Source of the DNA: Pseudomonas fluorescens | GTDB lineage: Bacteria; Pseudomonadota; Gammaproteobacteria; Pseudomonadales; Pseudomonadaceae | Length of the DNA stretch: 64,000 nucleotides | Assembly (NCBI RefSeq): GCF_005938625.1 | Contig: NZ_VCNJ01000019.1 | Location: 44,170-108,169, forward strand | Direction of reading: 5' to 3' | Shown here: positions 8,399-29,044 of the stretch, in pieces | Numbering within the stretch: the stretch's first letter is position 1 | How the letters are laid out: every line of letters starts with the position of its first letter | The notes under the pieces: generated by a model | Seen by the model: the letters and a program-made list of their open reading frames with translations, nothing else | What the model was told of the DNA's origin: nothing | Database searches by the model: none | Made by a program: the position numbers and the translations under genes

Positions 8399-9268
8399 TT
8401 ACTCCTTGTCCTTGAGGACATCGGGCAGGTAGGCCCGGTGAAAGCCGTTGAACGACTCACTGTGAGTGGCCTTGTGCAGTGGCCATGCACGGCTGCCGAG
8501 GCTGGCCGCGCCATCGATTTTCAGCGTGCTGCCACTGATGAATGCCGCCGCCGGGCTGAGCAGAAACACGATCGCGGCGCTGACTTCCGACTCGGTGCCG
8601 ATGCGCTTGAGCGGCACATGTTCACGCAGGGTCGGAATCACCGCTTTGAACGCGCCTTCGTAAGTGTCCATGCCGCTGGAGGCAATCCAGCCCGGCGCCA
8701 CCGCGTTGACTCGCACGCCGGCATAACCCCATTCAAACGCGGCAGTTTTGGTGAAGTTGTCCATACCCGATCGCGCCGCGCCCGAGTGGCCCATGCCGGG
8801 CATGCCGCCCCACATGTCGGCGAGCATGTTGACGATGTTGCCGCCGTGTTTGCTCATCGACTGATTGAACACTTCCCGTGCCATCAGAAATCCGCCGACC
8901 AGATTGGTGCGCAGTACGGTTTCGAAACCTTTCTGATTGATCGAAGCCAATGGCGACGGGTACTGGCCGCCGGCATTGTTGACCAGACCATGAATCGGCC
9001 CGTGCTCGGCGATCAGCGCCTTGACCAGTTGTTTCACCGCTTCTTCATCACGGATATCGCAGGCCTTCCAGTGTGCGCGGCAACCGTCCTCGGCAATTTC
9101 CGCGGCGACCTTTTCCAGCTTTTCCGGTTTGCGCCCGACCAGCACCACGTTGGCGCCGAGCGCTGCCAGTTCATGCGCGGTGCAGCGACCGATGCCGCTG
9201 CCGCCGCCAGTGACGATGATGGTCTGGCCGCTGAACAGATCGGCGTTGAAAATCGACGCGTAAGCCAT
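8399..9268 (-). CDS. atuB: Short-chain dehydrogenase AtuB
   Basis: 289 aa, classical SDR with nucleotide-binding TGGGSGIG, NNAGG and a Rossmann fold. The usual YxxxK pair is replaced: where Tyr and Lys are expected the protein reads HSGAARSGMDNFTKTAA, so the catalytic Tyr is not obvious although the downstream Lys remains. In P. aeruginosa atuB lies between atuA and atuC and is assigned to oxidation of a terpene alcohol or aldehyde, or a beta-hydroxyacyl step; its exact step is uncertain. The ATG at 9268 has AGAGG about 9 nt upstream; a start at 9277 would place the ribosome-binding site too close. Confidence 0.83.
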   Translation of the reverse strand: MAYASIFNADLFSGQTIIVTGGGSGIGRCTAHELAALGANVVLVGRKPEKLEKVAAEIAEDGCRAHWKACDIRDEEAVKQLVKALIAEHGPIHGLVNNAGGQYPSPLASINQKGFETVLRTNLVGGFLMAREVFNQSMSKHGGNIVNMLADMWGGMPGMGHSGAARSGMDNFTKTAAFEWGYAGVRVNAVAPGWIASSGMDTYEGAFKAVIPTLREHVPLKRIGTESEVSAAIVFLLSPAAAFISGSTLKIDGAASLGSRAWPLHKATHSESFNGFHRAYLPDVLKDKE

Positions 9269-9280
9269 GCAAACCATCCT

Positions 9281-11065
9281 CTAGTCGAGCTGTTCGGCGA
9301 TGCTCTGCGGCACCGGGATCTGGATTTCCAACAGTTGCTGGGCGAAGGCTTTGCCTTGCGGATCGATGCGCAGACTGGCCACGCCACCACCGCCGAGAGC
9401 GTTTTCCAGGAGAAAATTCAGGCTGTGGGTGCCGGGCAGATACCAGCGTTCGACCCGGCCGTGGATCGGGTCGAGCACGTGGCTCATCCAGTCGACAATG
9501 ACGGCGGGGGTCAGCGCTTCGGCAATCCATGGCAGGTATTCAGGTTTGCGCGGCATGACGCCGATGTTGCTGTGATTACCCTTGTCTCCGGAGCGCGCGA
9601 CGGCCAGTTTCACCAGCGCCACGCTGGCATCGGCGCGACCCTGGGGTTTGGGTGGCTGATGGGACAGGGGCAAATCTTCGCTGTCGAGGGCGCTCAGTGA
9701 GGGCAGGGTGCATGGATAGTGTTCACCGGCCATGTCGATGTGCAGCGAGCAAGCGCTTTTATCGATCAGAAAAGAGAACAGACGAATCAGCGGATACACC
9801 GTTGGCCGCCCACCGACAATACCGGTCAGCCCCGGCGCCATGCCAGTGGCGGCCTGGGCGATTTCCCGGGAGAACAGCACCAGTGCCTGTTTATTCGGGT
9901 GGCGCACGGCGAGTTTAATCACCACTTCACGGCTGTCGTGTCGCTGGCCATGGGGGCCGTAGGTGGCTTCGCTGCCAAGCAGTTCGATGTCGGTTTCGCT
10001 GTAGGGCGCCCAACCGCGCTGGCTGAACATTTCCGCCGTTTTGGCGATGATTGCCTGACTGACGCGTCGCGCCTTGTCCACCGCATCAATACCGGCGATC
10101 AGGCAACTGGCAGTGCAGCGAAAACCGTCCGGATACGTGGCGCTGACCTTGTATTTGTCGCTGGGTGGCAAACCTTTGGCGCCGTGCACGTGCACCGTGT
10201 TTTTGCCTTGTTGCTGAAGTTTGACCTGAGTGAAGTCGCAGACCACGTCGGGCAACAGATAGGCCTGTGGATCGCCGATTTCATACAGCATCTGCTCGCC
10301 GACGGTCAGCGGTGTGACCAGTCCACCGGAGCCCTCGGGTTTGCTGACGATGAATTGGCTGTCGGCACTGACTTCAACGATGGGGAAACCGATGTGTTCG
10401 TAATCCGGCACGTCGCGCCAATCGGTGAAGTTGCCGCCAGTGCATTGCGCGCCGCATTCGATGATGTGCCCGGCCAGCGCGGCCTGGGAGAGTTTGTCGT
10501 AGTCGTGCCACGACCAGTCGAATTCGTGCACCAGCGCGGCGCTGACCACGGCGCTGTCGACCACCCGGCCGGTGATGACGATATCGGCACCCAGGCGTAG
10601 CGCTTCGACAATGCCCGGCGCGCCGAGATAGGCGTTGGTCGACACGCACATCGGCGGCAGCGGGGCGCCGCTGAACATCTCGGTGATGCCGCTGAGGTGT
10701 TTTAGCTGGGGTTGCAGATCATCGCCGAGCAATACAGCGATTTTCAGCGCGATGCCGGCCTTGTCGCACGCTGCTTGCAGGGCGGCGGCACAGGCCTGCG
10801 GATTGACTCCTCCGGCATTGCTGATCACGCGGATGTTCTGCTCGGCCAATTGCGGCAACAGGGGCGTGAGAACTTCGATGAAGTCGCCGGCAAACCCCGC
10901 CTGCGGATCCTTCATGCGTGCGCCGGCCATGATCGACATGGTGATCTCGGCGAGGTAGTCGAACACCAGATAGTCCAGCTTGCCGCCCTCCACCAGCTGC
11001 GCGGCGGCGGTGGACGTATCTCCCCAGAATGCGCTGGCGCATCCGATGCGAACGGTGGTGGGCAT
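9281..11065 (-). CDS. atuA: Acyclic terpene utilisation protein AtuA
   Basis: 594 aa, DUF1446/AtuA family, the marker gene of the acyclic terpene pathway. The conserved N-terminal AtuA domain fills roughly residues 5-450 ([47 protein letters not shown]) and a smaller C-terminal domain starts near [18 protein letters not shown]. Genetically required for growth on citronellol; its chemistry is not settled. The ATG at 11065 gives MPTTVRIG; the in-frame extension upstream runs into the operator and is rejected. First gene of the atuABCDEF operon, divergent from atuR with both AtuR sites between them. Confidence 0.92.
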   Translation of the reverse strand: MPTTVRIGCASAFWGDTSTAAAQLVEGGKLDYLVFDYLAEITMSIMAGARMKDPQAGFAGDFIEVLTPLLPQLAEQNIRVISNAGGVNPQACAAALQAACDKAGIALKIAVLLGDDLQPQLKHLSGITEMFSGAPLPPMCVSTNAYLGAPGIVEALRLGADIVITGRVVDSAVVSAALVHEFDWSWHDYDKLSQAALAGHIIECGAQCTGGNFTDWRDVPDYEHIGFPIVEVSADSQFIVSKPEGSGGLVTPLTVGEQMLYEIGDPQAYLLPDVVCDFTQVKLQQQGKNTVHVHGAKGLPPSDKYKVSATYPDGFRCTASCLIAGIDAVDKARRVSQAIIAKTAEMFSQRGWAPYSETDIELLGSEATYGPHGQRHDSREVVIKLAVRHPNKQALVLFSREIAQAATGMAPGLTGIVGGRPTVYPLIRLFSFLIDKSACSLHIDMAGEHYPCTLPSLSALDSEDLPLSHQPPKPQGRADASVALVKLAVARSGDKGNHSNIGVMPRKPEYLPWIAEALTPAVIVDWMSHVLDPIHGRVERWYLPGTHSLNFLLENALGGGGVASLRIDPQGKAFAQQLLEIQIPVPQSIAEQLD

Positions 11066-11111
11066 TTTTATCTCCGACTCAGCAACCTGCGACAGAAGTG
11101 TCTGGAGGCTA

Positions 11112-11127
11112 CCAAGCAAGCGCTTGG
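11112..11127. promoter_or_regulatory. AtuR operator, copy 1
   Basis: CCAAGCAAGCGCTTGG, built around the palindrome CAAGCGCTTG. It is the exact reverse complement of copy 2 at 11156-11171. AtuR of P. aeruginosa is reported to bind two inverted-repeat sites in this same intergenic position, so binding here is inferred by analogy. Confidence 0.85.
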
Positions 11128-11155
11128 TTTGTAAACAGTTGAAACTATCTTCTGC

Positions 11156-11171
11156 CCAAGCGCTTGCTTGG
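11156..11171. promoter_or_regulatory. AtuR operator, copy 2
   Basis: CCAAGCGCTTGCTTGG, the perfect reverse complement of copy 1, with centres 44 bp apart (about four helical turns). It lies on the atuR side of the gap and could control both divergent promoters. Confidence 0.85.
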
Positions 11172-11249
11172 TTTCCGCTGGCGGCTTAAATTGCGCGCAA
11201 CCCTGCGGTTTCAGGGGGCAACAGACTGATCGACTGTAGGAGAGAACGG

Positions 11250-11873
11250 GTGGACGAGCAAAAAGCCCTGAGGGTCATGCGCGATTTGGTTGATGAAGGC
11301 CAATTGACCGACCCCGACAGCGCCCGCGGCAAATTGCTGCAAGTGGCCGCTCACCTGTTCCGTAACAAAGGCTATGAACGCACCACGGTGCGGGACCTGG
11401 CCGGCGCCGTCGGCATCCAGTCGGGAAGCATTTTTCATCACTTCAAAAGCAAGGATGAAATCCTCCGCGCAGTGATGGAAGAAACCATCCGTTACAACAC
11501 CGCGTTGATGCGAGCGGCGCTGGCCGACGCGACAGATGTGCGCGAGCGCGTGCTGGCGCTGATCCGCTGCGAATTGCAGTCGATCATGGGCGGCAGCGGT
11601 GAAGCCATGGCGGTGCTGGTCTACGAGTGGCGCTCGCTCTCCGAAGAAGGCCAGGCCAAGGTGCTGGCTTTGCGCGATGTCTACGAAGACATCTGGCTGC
11701 AAGTGCTGGGTGAAGCCAAGGACGCCGGATTTATTCGTGGCGATGTATTTATTACCCGACGTTTCCTCACCGGTGCACTGTCGTGGACGACCACCTGGTT
11801 CCGTGCCGGCGGCAGTTTGAGCCTCGATCAGTTGGCCGATGAGGCGTTGATTCTGGTCCTCGAAGCGCGTTGA
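11250..11873 (+). CDS. atuR: TetR-family repressor AtuR
   Basis: 207 aa. N-terminal helix-turn-helix domain at about residues 25-75 (ARGKLLQVAAHLFRNKGYE, TTVRDLAGAVGIQSGSIFHH), followed by an alpha-helical ligand domain. In P. aeruginosa the repressor at this place blocks the atu genes until an acyclic terpene intermediate is present. It starts with GTG at 11250, preceded by TAGGAGAG at a good distance; no better ATG exists. Divergent from atuA across the two operator copies, which also suggests autoregulation. Confidence 0.88.
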   Translation: MDEQKALRVMRDLVDEGQLTDPDSARGKLLQVAAHLFRNKGYERTTVRDLAGAVGIQSGSIFHHFKSKDEILRAVMEETIRYNTALMRAALADATDVRERVLALIRCELQSIMGGSGEAMAVLVYEWRSLSEEGQAKVLALRDVYEDIWLQVLGEAKDAGFIRGDVFITRRFLTGALSWTTTWFRAGGSLSLDQLADEALILVLEAR

Positions 11874-11965
11874 AGCACTTTCTATCCGGCCGGGAAACTG
11901 GCTAACTGGGCGAAACCGCCTAGCTTGAATGCATTGATCGGTATTTTTTCGGGGAGTGGGGTGTT

Positions 11966-12763
11966 TTGAAGTCTTCGCCAATTCGGACGGCCGCGGGGTT
12001 GATGCTCGCAGCGCTGGCTGCATTTTGGGTTTTGTCCGCTCAGGCAGCGCAACTGGTTCGGGTCGGCGCGGCGCATTTTCCGCCTTACACCATTCGCCCG
12101 GAAAACGGTGCCGACACAGGTCTCCTGCCGCAGTTGGTCGAGGCCCTCAATCGTCTGCAAAGCGACTATCAGTTCGTCCTTGTGCCGACCTCGATTCCGC
12201 GGCGTTTCGGTGATTTCAAGCAGGGGCGGATCGACATGGCAATTTTCGAGAATCCCGATTGGGGCTGGAAAGATATTCCGCACACGGACGTCGACATGGG
12301 CCTTGAGGACGCCGAGATTTTCGTCGCACAATGCGAAGACGGTCGTCAGCAGAACTACTTTGCCGACCTCACTGGCAAGCGCCTGGCGTTGTTCAGCGGT
12401 TATCACTACGAGTTCGCCAACTTCAACGCCGACCCCAAGTATCTGGCTCAGAATTACAACGCCACGCTGACCTATTCCCACGACAGCAATCTGCTGATGG
12501 TCCTGCGTTCGCGGGCGGATATTGCTCTGGTGACGCGTTCGTATCTGTTCGATTACCTACTGCGTAACGAAAAGGTGCGCGATGAGTTGCTGGTGTCGCA
12601 GCGCATCGATCAGGTCTATCACCACTACGCGATTCTTCGCCCGACGGCGCCCATCACCGGCGTCGCATTTGCCAGGTTGCTTCAGGGCCTGCGCAACAAT
12701 GGCGAAATGCTGAAGATCTTCGAGCCGTACAAGATCGCCGTGGTGCCGGTGCCCGCTCATTGA
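11966..12763 (+). CDS. Periplasmic solute-binding protein, family 3 type
   Basis: 265 aa. A signal peptide is visible (AAGLMLAALAAFWVLSAQAA), followed by a family-3 binding fold (VRVGAAHFPPYTIRP, IPRRFGDFKQGRIDMAIFE). Such proteins capture amino acids or other small solutes for ABC import, or act as stand-alone periplasmic sensors. No permease or ATPase gene is adjacent, so its partner is unknown. It starts with a rare TTG at 11966, with GGGGAG about 9 nt upstream; the next in-frame ATG would cut the signal peptide. It precedes the pyoverdine acetyltransferase by 87 bp, but that gene has its own PvdS box. Confidence 0.78.
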   Translation: MKSSPIRTAAGLMLAALAAFWVLSAQAAQLVRVGAAHFPPYTIRPENGADTGLLPQLVEALNRLQSDYQFVLVPTSIPRRFGDFKQGRIDMAIFENPDWGWKDIPHTDVDMGLEDAEIFVAQCEDGRQQNYFADLTGKRLALFSGYHYEFANFNADPKYLAQNYNATLTYSHDSNLLMVLRSRADIALVTRSYLFDYLLRNEKVRDELLVSQRIDQVYHHYAILRPTAPITGVAFARLLQGLRNNGEMLKIFEPYKIAVVPVPAH

Positions 12764-12786
12764 TGCAGCGATTTTCCTTGCGGGCC

Positions 12787-12810
12787 TAAATTTCCTTTCC
12801 CGGCTCACGT
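12787..12810 (+). promoter_or_regulatory. PvdS iron-starvation promoter box for the acetyltransferase
   Basis: TAAAT, 16 nt, then CGT, the exact form of the PvdS recognition signature, ending 40 nt before the ATG at 12851. Same shape as the boxes before pvdH and the MbtH gene. Confidence 0.8.
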
Positions 12811-12850
12811 CACATCGTTGAACTGTCGACGATTATCGTGAGCCCGACCC

Positions 12851-13864
12851 ATGTCCAATTTGAATGACCTGACTGCCCTGGCCTTGCCTACGGGCAGTCA
12901 ACTGATCGCTGATGCCAGCGAAAGCCGTCTGAGCCTGAGCCTTGACGGACAACCGCTGATTCGCTTGCGCCTCGATCGAGAGGCCAAGGGATCGATCCAG
13001 CTCGATGAGCGCTTTGCGCTGCCGCCCGGGCAGGCGCTGTGGGCAGCCTGTTACTGGCTGTTCGCGCGGGATCCGGCGTGCCAGCAATTGACCTGGCAAC
13101 TGGATCAGCTTCCGACCGAAGCCTTGCTCAGCGGCTTGCTGGTGAGCACCGACGTGGCCGGTGAGTATCGCTGTGAACGCACGCTGTTCTGGCAACTACC
13201 GCAACCGTGGCTCGGCACTTCGCTGGCAGGCAGCTATCCGCAGCAAATGGTCATCAGCCAGGGCAAGCGTCATCCGCTGCGCCCGGTGAAGCCGCGGGGC
13301 GAAGTGTATCGGCGTTTCGATGCGCGTCTGGGTGCGTGGATTTCTCTGCGCACTGTAGAGATCGAAGAAGACTTGCCGCGTTTCAACCTCTGGCAGAACA
13401 GCCCGCGCGTCGCCAGTTTCTGGCAGGAAGAGGGCAGCATCGAGAAGCACCGCGAGTATTTGAGCAAGCTCGACGCCGACCCGCACACGCTGACCTTGAT
13501 CGGCTGCTTCGATGATCAGCCGTTTGCCTATTTCGAAGCCTACTGGGCCAAGGAAGATCGCATCGCGCCGTTCTATGATGCCGACGATTACGACCGTGGC
13601 ATCCACATGCTGGTCGGCGAGGAGGATCATCGCGGTCCGCACAAAGTGGCGAGCTGGTTATCGGCGCTGGTGCATTACCTGTTTCTGGATGATCCGCGCA
13701 CTCAGCGTGTGGTCGCTGAACCTCGGGCCGACAACGCGAAGATGATCGGCCATATGCACAATCAGTGCTTCCACTGCGAGAAGGAGTTCGACTTCCCGCA
13801 CAAGCGCGCGGCGCTGATGATTCTGGGGCGTGAGCGGTTTTTTGATCGGTGCAAACTGGCCTGA
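12851..13864 (+). CDS. pvdY: Hydroxyornithine acetyltransferase candidate, PvdY-like
   Basis: 337 aa. The C-terminal half (about residues 150-330) is an IucB/MbtK-type GNAT acyltransferase of hydroxamate siderophore synthesis: TVEIEEDLPRFNLWQNSPRV, HREYLSKLDADPHTLTLIGC, FAYFEAYWAKEDRI, and the acetyl-CoA site region EPRADNAKMIGHMHNQCF. The N-terminal half is the variable partner domain. Such an enzyme would acetylate N5-hydroxyornithine for the pyoverdine peptide. It lies beside pvdS, is preceded by an exact PvdS promoter box, and ends convergently with pvdS over a long hairpin. The family call is firm; the substrate and the name are inference from regulation and neighbours. Confidence 0.75.
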   Translation: MSNLNDLTALALPTGSQLIADASESRLSLSLDGQPLIRLRLDREAKGSIQLDERFALPPGQALWAACYWLFARDPACQQLTWQLDQLPTEALLSGLLVSTDVAGEYRCERTLFWQLPQPWLGTSLAGSYPQQMVISQGKRHPLRPVKPRGEVYRRFDARLGAWISLRTVEIEEDLPRFNLWQNSPRVASFWQEEGSIEKHREYLSKLDADPHTLTLIGCFDDQPFAYFEAYWAKEDRIAPFYDADDYDRGIHMLVGEEDHRGPHKVASWLSALVHYLFLDDPRTQRVVAEPRADNAKMIGHMHNQCFHCEKEFDFPHKRAALMILGRERFFDRCKLA

Positions 13865-13878
13865 GGTGATTTAAAAGC

Positions 13879-13956
13879 AAAAGATCGCAGCCTTCGGCAG
13901 CTCCTGCAGAGGAATGCATTTCCATGTAGGAGCTGCCGAAGGCTGCGATCTTTTTT
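13879..13956. repeat. GTAGGAGCTGCCG-type REP doublet, probably also a bidirectional terminator
   Basis: AAAGATCGCAGCCTTCGGCAG and its complement form a ~29 bp stem with one internal mismatch and a ~17 nt loop; a T6 run follows on the + strand. It lies between the convergent acetyltransferase gene and pvdS, so it may end both transcripts. The same arm type recurs at 36514, 45661 and 53943. Confidence 0.85.
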
Positions 13957-13972
13957 AACTGGCGACGCGGTC

Positions 13973-14527
13973 TTAGCGACGACCCGCAATCACCGCATCG
14001 CGGCGGCTGCCCGAGACCTTGCGGCAGTGCACCAGCGCATCACGAATCATGAAGTTGACCAGGGTTGGCGAAACGCCGAGTTCCTTGGCGATGTCCTTTT
14101 GCGGCACGCCGTGCAGGCGGTACATCTCGAATGCGTAGCGAGTGCGGCTGGGCAGTTCGGTCAGCGCGTCGGCGATGTTCTCCAGAGTTGAGAAGTTGAT
14201 GTGCGAGGTTTCCGGCGAAGCACCTTGAATAACCACGTTCAGCCCTTCCTCTTCAGGGCCGGAGTACTTCTGCTCAAGCGCCTGCTTGCGGTAGTGATCG
14301 ATGGCGAGGTTGCGCACGATCTGGAACAGATAGCTCAGTTGCGCCTTGATCGACGACGTGATCGGTGGCGCCGATTGCAGTCGGAAAAACGCATCCTGCA
14401 CCACATCTTCGGCGCGCGACCGACAGCCGGTAATACGGGCTGCAATCTTGACCAGAATCAGTCGATTGTCGACGAATGCCTGAAGTAGCGGTGAATCGCA
14501 CTTGCTTGTGGATACTTGTTCCGTCAT
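13973..14527 (-). CDS. pvdS: Iron-starvation extracytoplasmic sigma factor PvdS
   Basis: 184 aa. Directs RNA polymerase to pyoverdine promoters when iron is scarce. It is near-identical in pattern to P. aeruginosa PvdS: region 2 with ITGCRSRAEDVVQDAFFRLQ and YLFQIVRNLAIDHYRK, and region 4 with LPSRTRYAFEMYRLHGVPQ and ELGVSPTLVNFMIRDALVHC. The ATG at 14527 has AAGGTG 8 nt upstream; a GTG three codons earlier is less well placed. Divergent from pvdL. A Fur box about 85-100 nt upstream explains iron repression. In other pseudomonads PvdS is also held by an anti-sigma factor (FpvR), which is not in this window. Confidence 0.95.
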   Translation of the reverse strand: MTEQVSTSKCDSPLLQAFVDNRLILVKIAARITGCRSRAEDVVQDAFFRLQSAPPITSSIKAQLSYLFQIVRNLAIDHYRKQALEQKYSGPEEEGLNVVIQGASPETSHINFSTLENIADALTELPSRTRYAFEMYRLHGVPQKDIAKELGVSPTLVNFMIRDALVHCRKVSGSRRDAVIAGRR

Positions 14528-14611
14528 GGAAATCACCTTGCTGCCAAATAGGTTAGTGGGACGCCTGGGGACGGGGCCGCCCTACACATCGAGCGACAAA
14601 TTATGTTGAAT

Positions 14612-14630
14612 GATAATGATTGTCAATTGA
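14612..14630. promoter_or_regulatory. Fur box controlling pvdS
   Basis: GATAATGATTGTCAATTGA matches the 19-bp Fur consensus at 13 positions, with a perfect first GATAATGAT. It lies 85 nt upstream of the pvdS start inside the pvdS-pvdL gap. Iron-loaded Fur would shut pvdS off here. Confidence 0.8.
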
Positions 14631-14719
14631 GAAAGAGAAGTAATGCGCCACAAAGGTGCGTTCTGAGAACTGCGACACGCCGCCACACCCCGGCCCCATT
14701 GGCGATCCAGCCTGCCGAC

Positions 14720-14743
14720 TAATTATTTCAAGACGTCATCCGT
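14720..14743 (+). promoter_or_regulatory. PvdS iron-starvation promoter box for pvdL (one mismatch)
   Basis: TAATT, 16 nt, then CGT; the PvdS signature TAAAT-N16-CGT with one substitution. It leaves a leader of roughly 145 nt before the pvdL ATG. No exact TAAAT box exists elsewhere in the pvdS-pvdL gap (14528-14896), which otherwise contains only the Fur box. Confidence 0.65.
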
Positions 14744-14896
14744 TCTCATTGGTGAATGGATCCGGGCGCACAGTCCCGGCCAGACAGCATTCCGATGCCT
14801 TGCGCGGTCGGCACAGACCGCGCCCTGCATGCCCTTTGAGGGGCGTGACGCAGCAACCCGATTCCATTAGCAAGCCGAATTCAGGCAGGAAACCTC

Positions 14897-27895
<12,999 letters not shown>

Positions 27896-27918
27896 TTTTT
27901 AGCGTCTGTACTGGCCCT

Positions 27919-27991
27919 TTCGCGAGCAAGCTCGCTCCCACACTTAGTACTGTGCACGCAGAACCAATGTGGGAGCGAGCTTGCTCGCGAA
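27919..27991. repeat. REP doublet, GAGCGAGCTTGCTCGCG type
   Basis: TCGCGAGCAAGCTCGCTCCCACA and TGTGGGAGCGAGCTTGCTCGCGA lie inverted around a ~25 nt centre, directly after pvdL and before its terminator. Confidence 0.88.
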
Positions 27992-28042
27992 GGCGGCATC
28001 AGCATCACACAAACCGCATCATTTCCAGGGTTGACGACCAGT

Positions 28043-28078
28043 AACCGGCAGCTCAGTCTGCCGGTTCTCTTTTTTTTC
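28043..28078 (+). terminator. Intrinsic terminator after pvdL
   Basis: AACCGGCAG and CTGCCGGTT form a perfect 9-bp stem with a 6-nt loop, followed by CTC and a run of eight or more T. It separates pvdL from the following hydrolase gene. Confidence 0.88.
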
Positions 28079-28091
28079 GCGAGGGTGGTCG

Positions 28092-28916
28092 ATGCCTTTT
28101 TTCACGGTTGACGGACAAGCGCTGCATTACATTGATCAAGGCACAGGCCCGGCGGTGTTGCTGGCTGGCAGCTACCTGTGGGATCAGGCCATGTGGTCGC
28201 CGCAGATTGCCGCTTTGTCGCCGCACTATCGGGTGATTGCGCTGGATCTGTGGGGCCATGGCGAGTCGGGGCGGCTGCCTGAAGGCACGGCGTCGCTGGA
28301 CGACATCGCTCGTCAGGCGCAGGCCTTGCTCGACCATCTCGACATCGATCAGGTCACCCTCGTCGGGCTGTCGGTCGGTGGCATGTGGGGCGTGCGTCTC
28401 GCACTGTCGGCACCGCAGCGGATCAACGGTCTGGTGCTGATGGACACGTATGTTGGCGTCGAACCGGAGCCTACTCGTCAGTACTATTTCTCACTGTTCA
28501 AGCAGATAGAAGACACCGGCGAGATTTCCGAACAACTGCTCGATATCGTCGTGCCGATCTTCTTCCGCCCGGGCATCGATCCACAGTCGGCGCTGTATCA
28601 GGAATTTCGCGCGAAACTGGCGGCGTACTCCTCGGATCGGCTACGCGAAAGTATCGTGCCGATGGGGCGTATTACCTTTGGTCGCGATGATTTGTTGCCA
28701 CGTCTGGGCGAGTTGAATGCGGCAACCACGCTGGTCATGTGCGGCGATCAGGACAAGCCGCGACCACCGTCGGAAGCGCAGGAAATGGCCGAGCTGATCG
28801 GTTGCCCGTGGGTGCTGGTGCCGGACGCGGGGCATATCTCCAATCTGGAGAATCCCGAGTTTGTCACCGAGGTGTTGTTTACGTTCCTCAGCGAGCGCAA
28901 CCGATACACCGAGTAA
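28092..28916 (+). CDS. Alpha/beta-fold hydrolase
   Basis: 274 aa. Nucleophile elbow GLSVGGMWG with catalytic Ser, oxyanion region GSYLWDQAMW, LDLWGHGES, acid residue in MCGDQDKPRPPSEA and catalytic His in VPDAGHISNLENPE. The overall pattern resembles 3-oxoadipate enol-lactonase-type esterases. Although it follows pvdL, it is not PvdG: type II thioesterases open with an FPYAGG-like segment and have a different layout. The ATG at 28092 has GAGGGTGG upstream. A terminator and no PvdS box upstream suggest independent expression. Substrate unknown. Confidence 0.8.
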   Translation: MPFFTVDGQALHYIDQGTGPAVLLAGSYLWDQAMWSPQIAALSPHYRVIALDLWGHGESGRLPEGTASLDDIARQAQALLDHLDIDQVTLVGLSVGGMWGVRLALSAPQRINGLVLMDTYVGVEPEPTRQYYFSLFKQIEDTGEISEQLLDIVVPIFFRPGIDPQSALYQEFRAKLAAYSSDRLRESIVPMGRITFGRDDLLPRLGELNAATTLVMCGDQDKPRPPSEAQEMAELIGCPWVLVPDAGHISNLENPEFVTEVLFTFLSERNRYTE

Positions 28917-29044
28917 ACCCAATTGTCGGAACGCCGCCCGGAGCCGGCTTCCGGTCGGCGCTCCGCCGTAGGGGCCAGTCCAGGCAACGAAAAGCCAAAA
29001 TCTGCGATACTCGCGCCCGCGATGACACTCATTAAGGGACTGAT

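Noticed and set aside
8003..9700. Plus-strand open frame of 565 codons across atuB-atuC-atuA
   Set aside because: Antisense shadow of three clearly recognised genes; composition and absence of motifs argue against it.
28092..28916. PvdG, the pyoverdine type II thioesterase
   Set aside because: The motif set fits a general alpha/beta hydrolase and not a type II thioesterase; a strong terminator isolates it from pvdL and no PvdS box precedes it.
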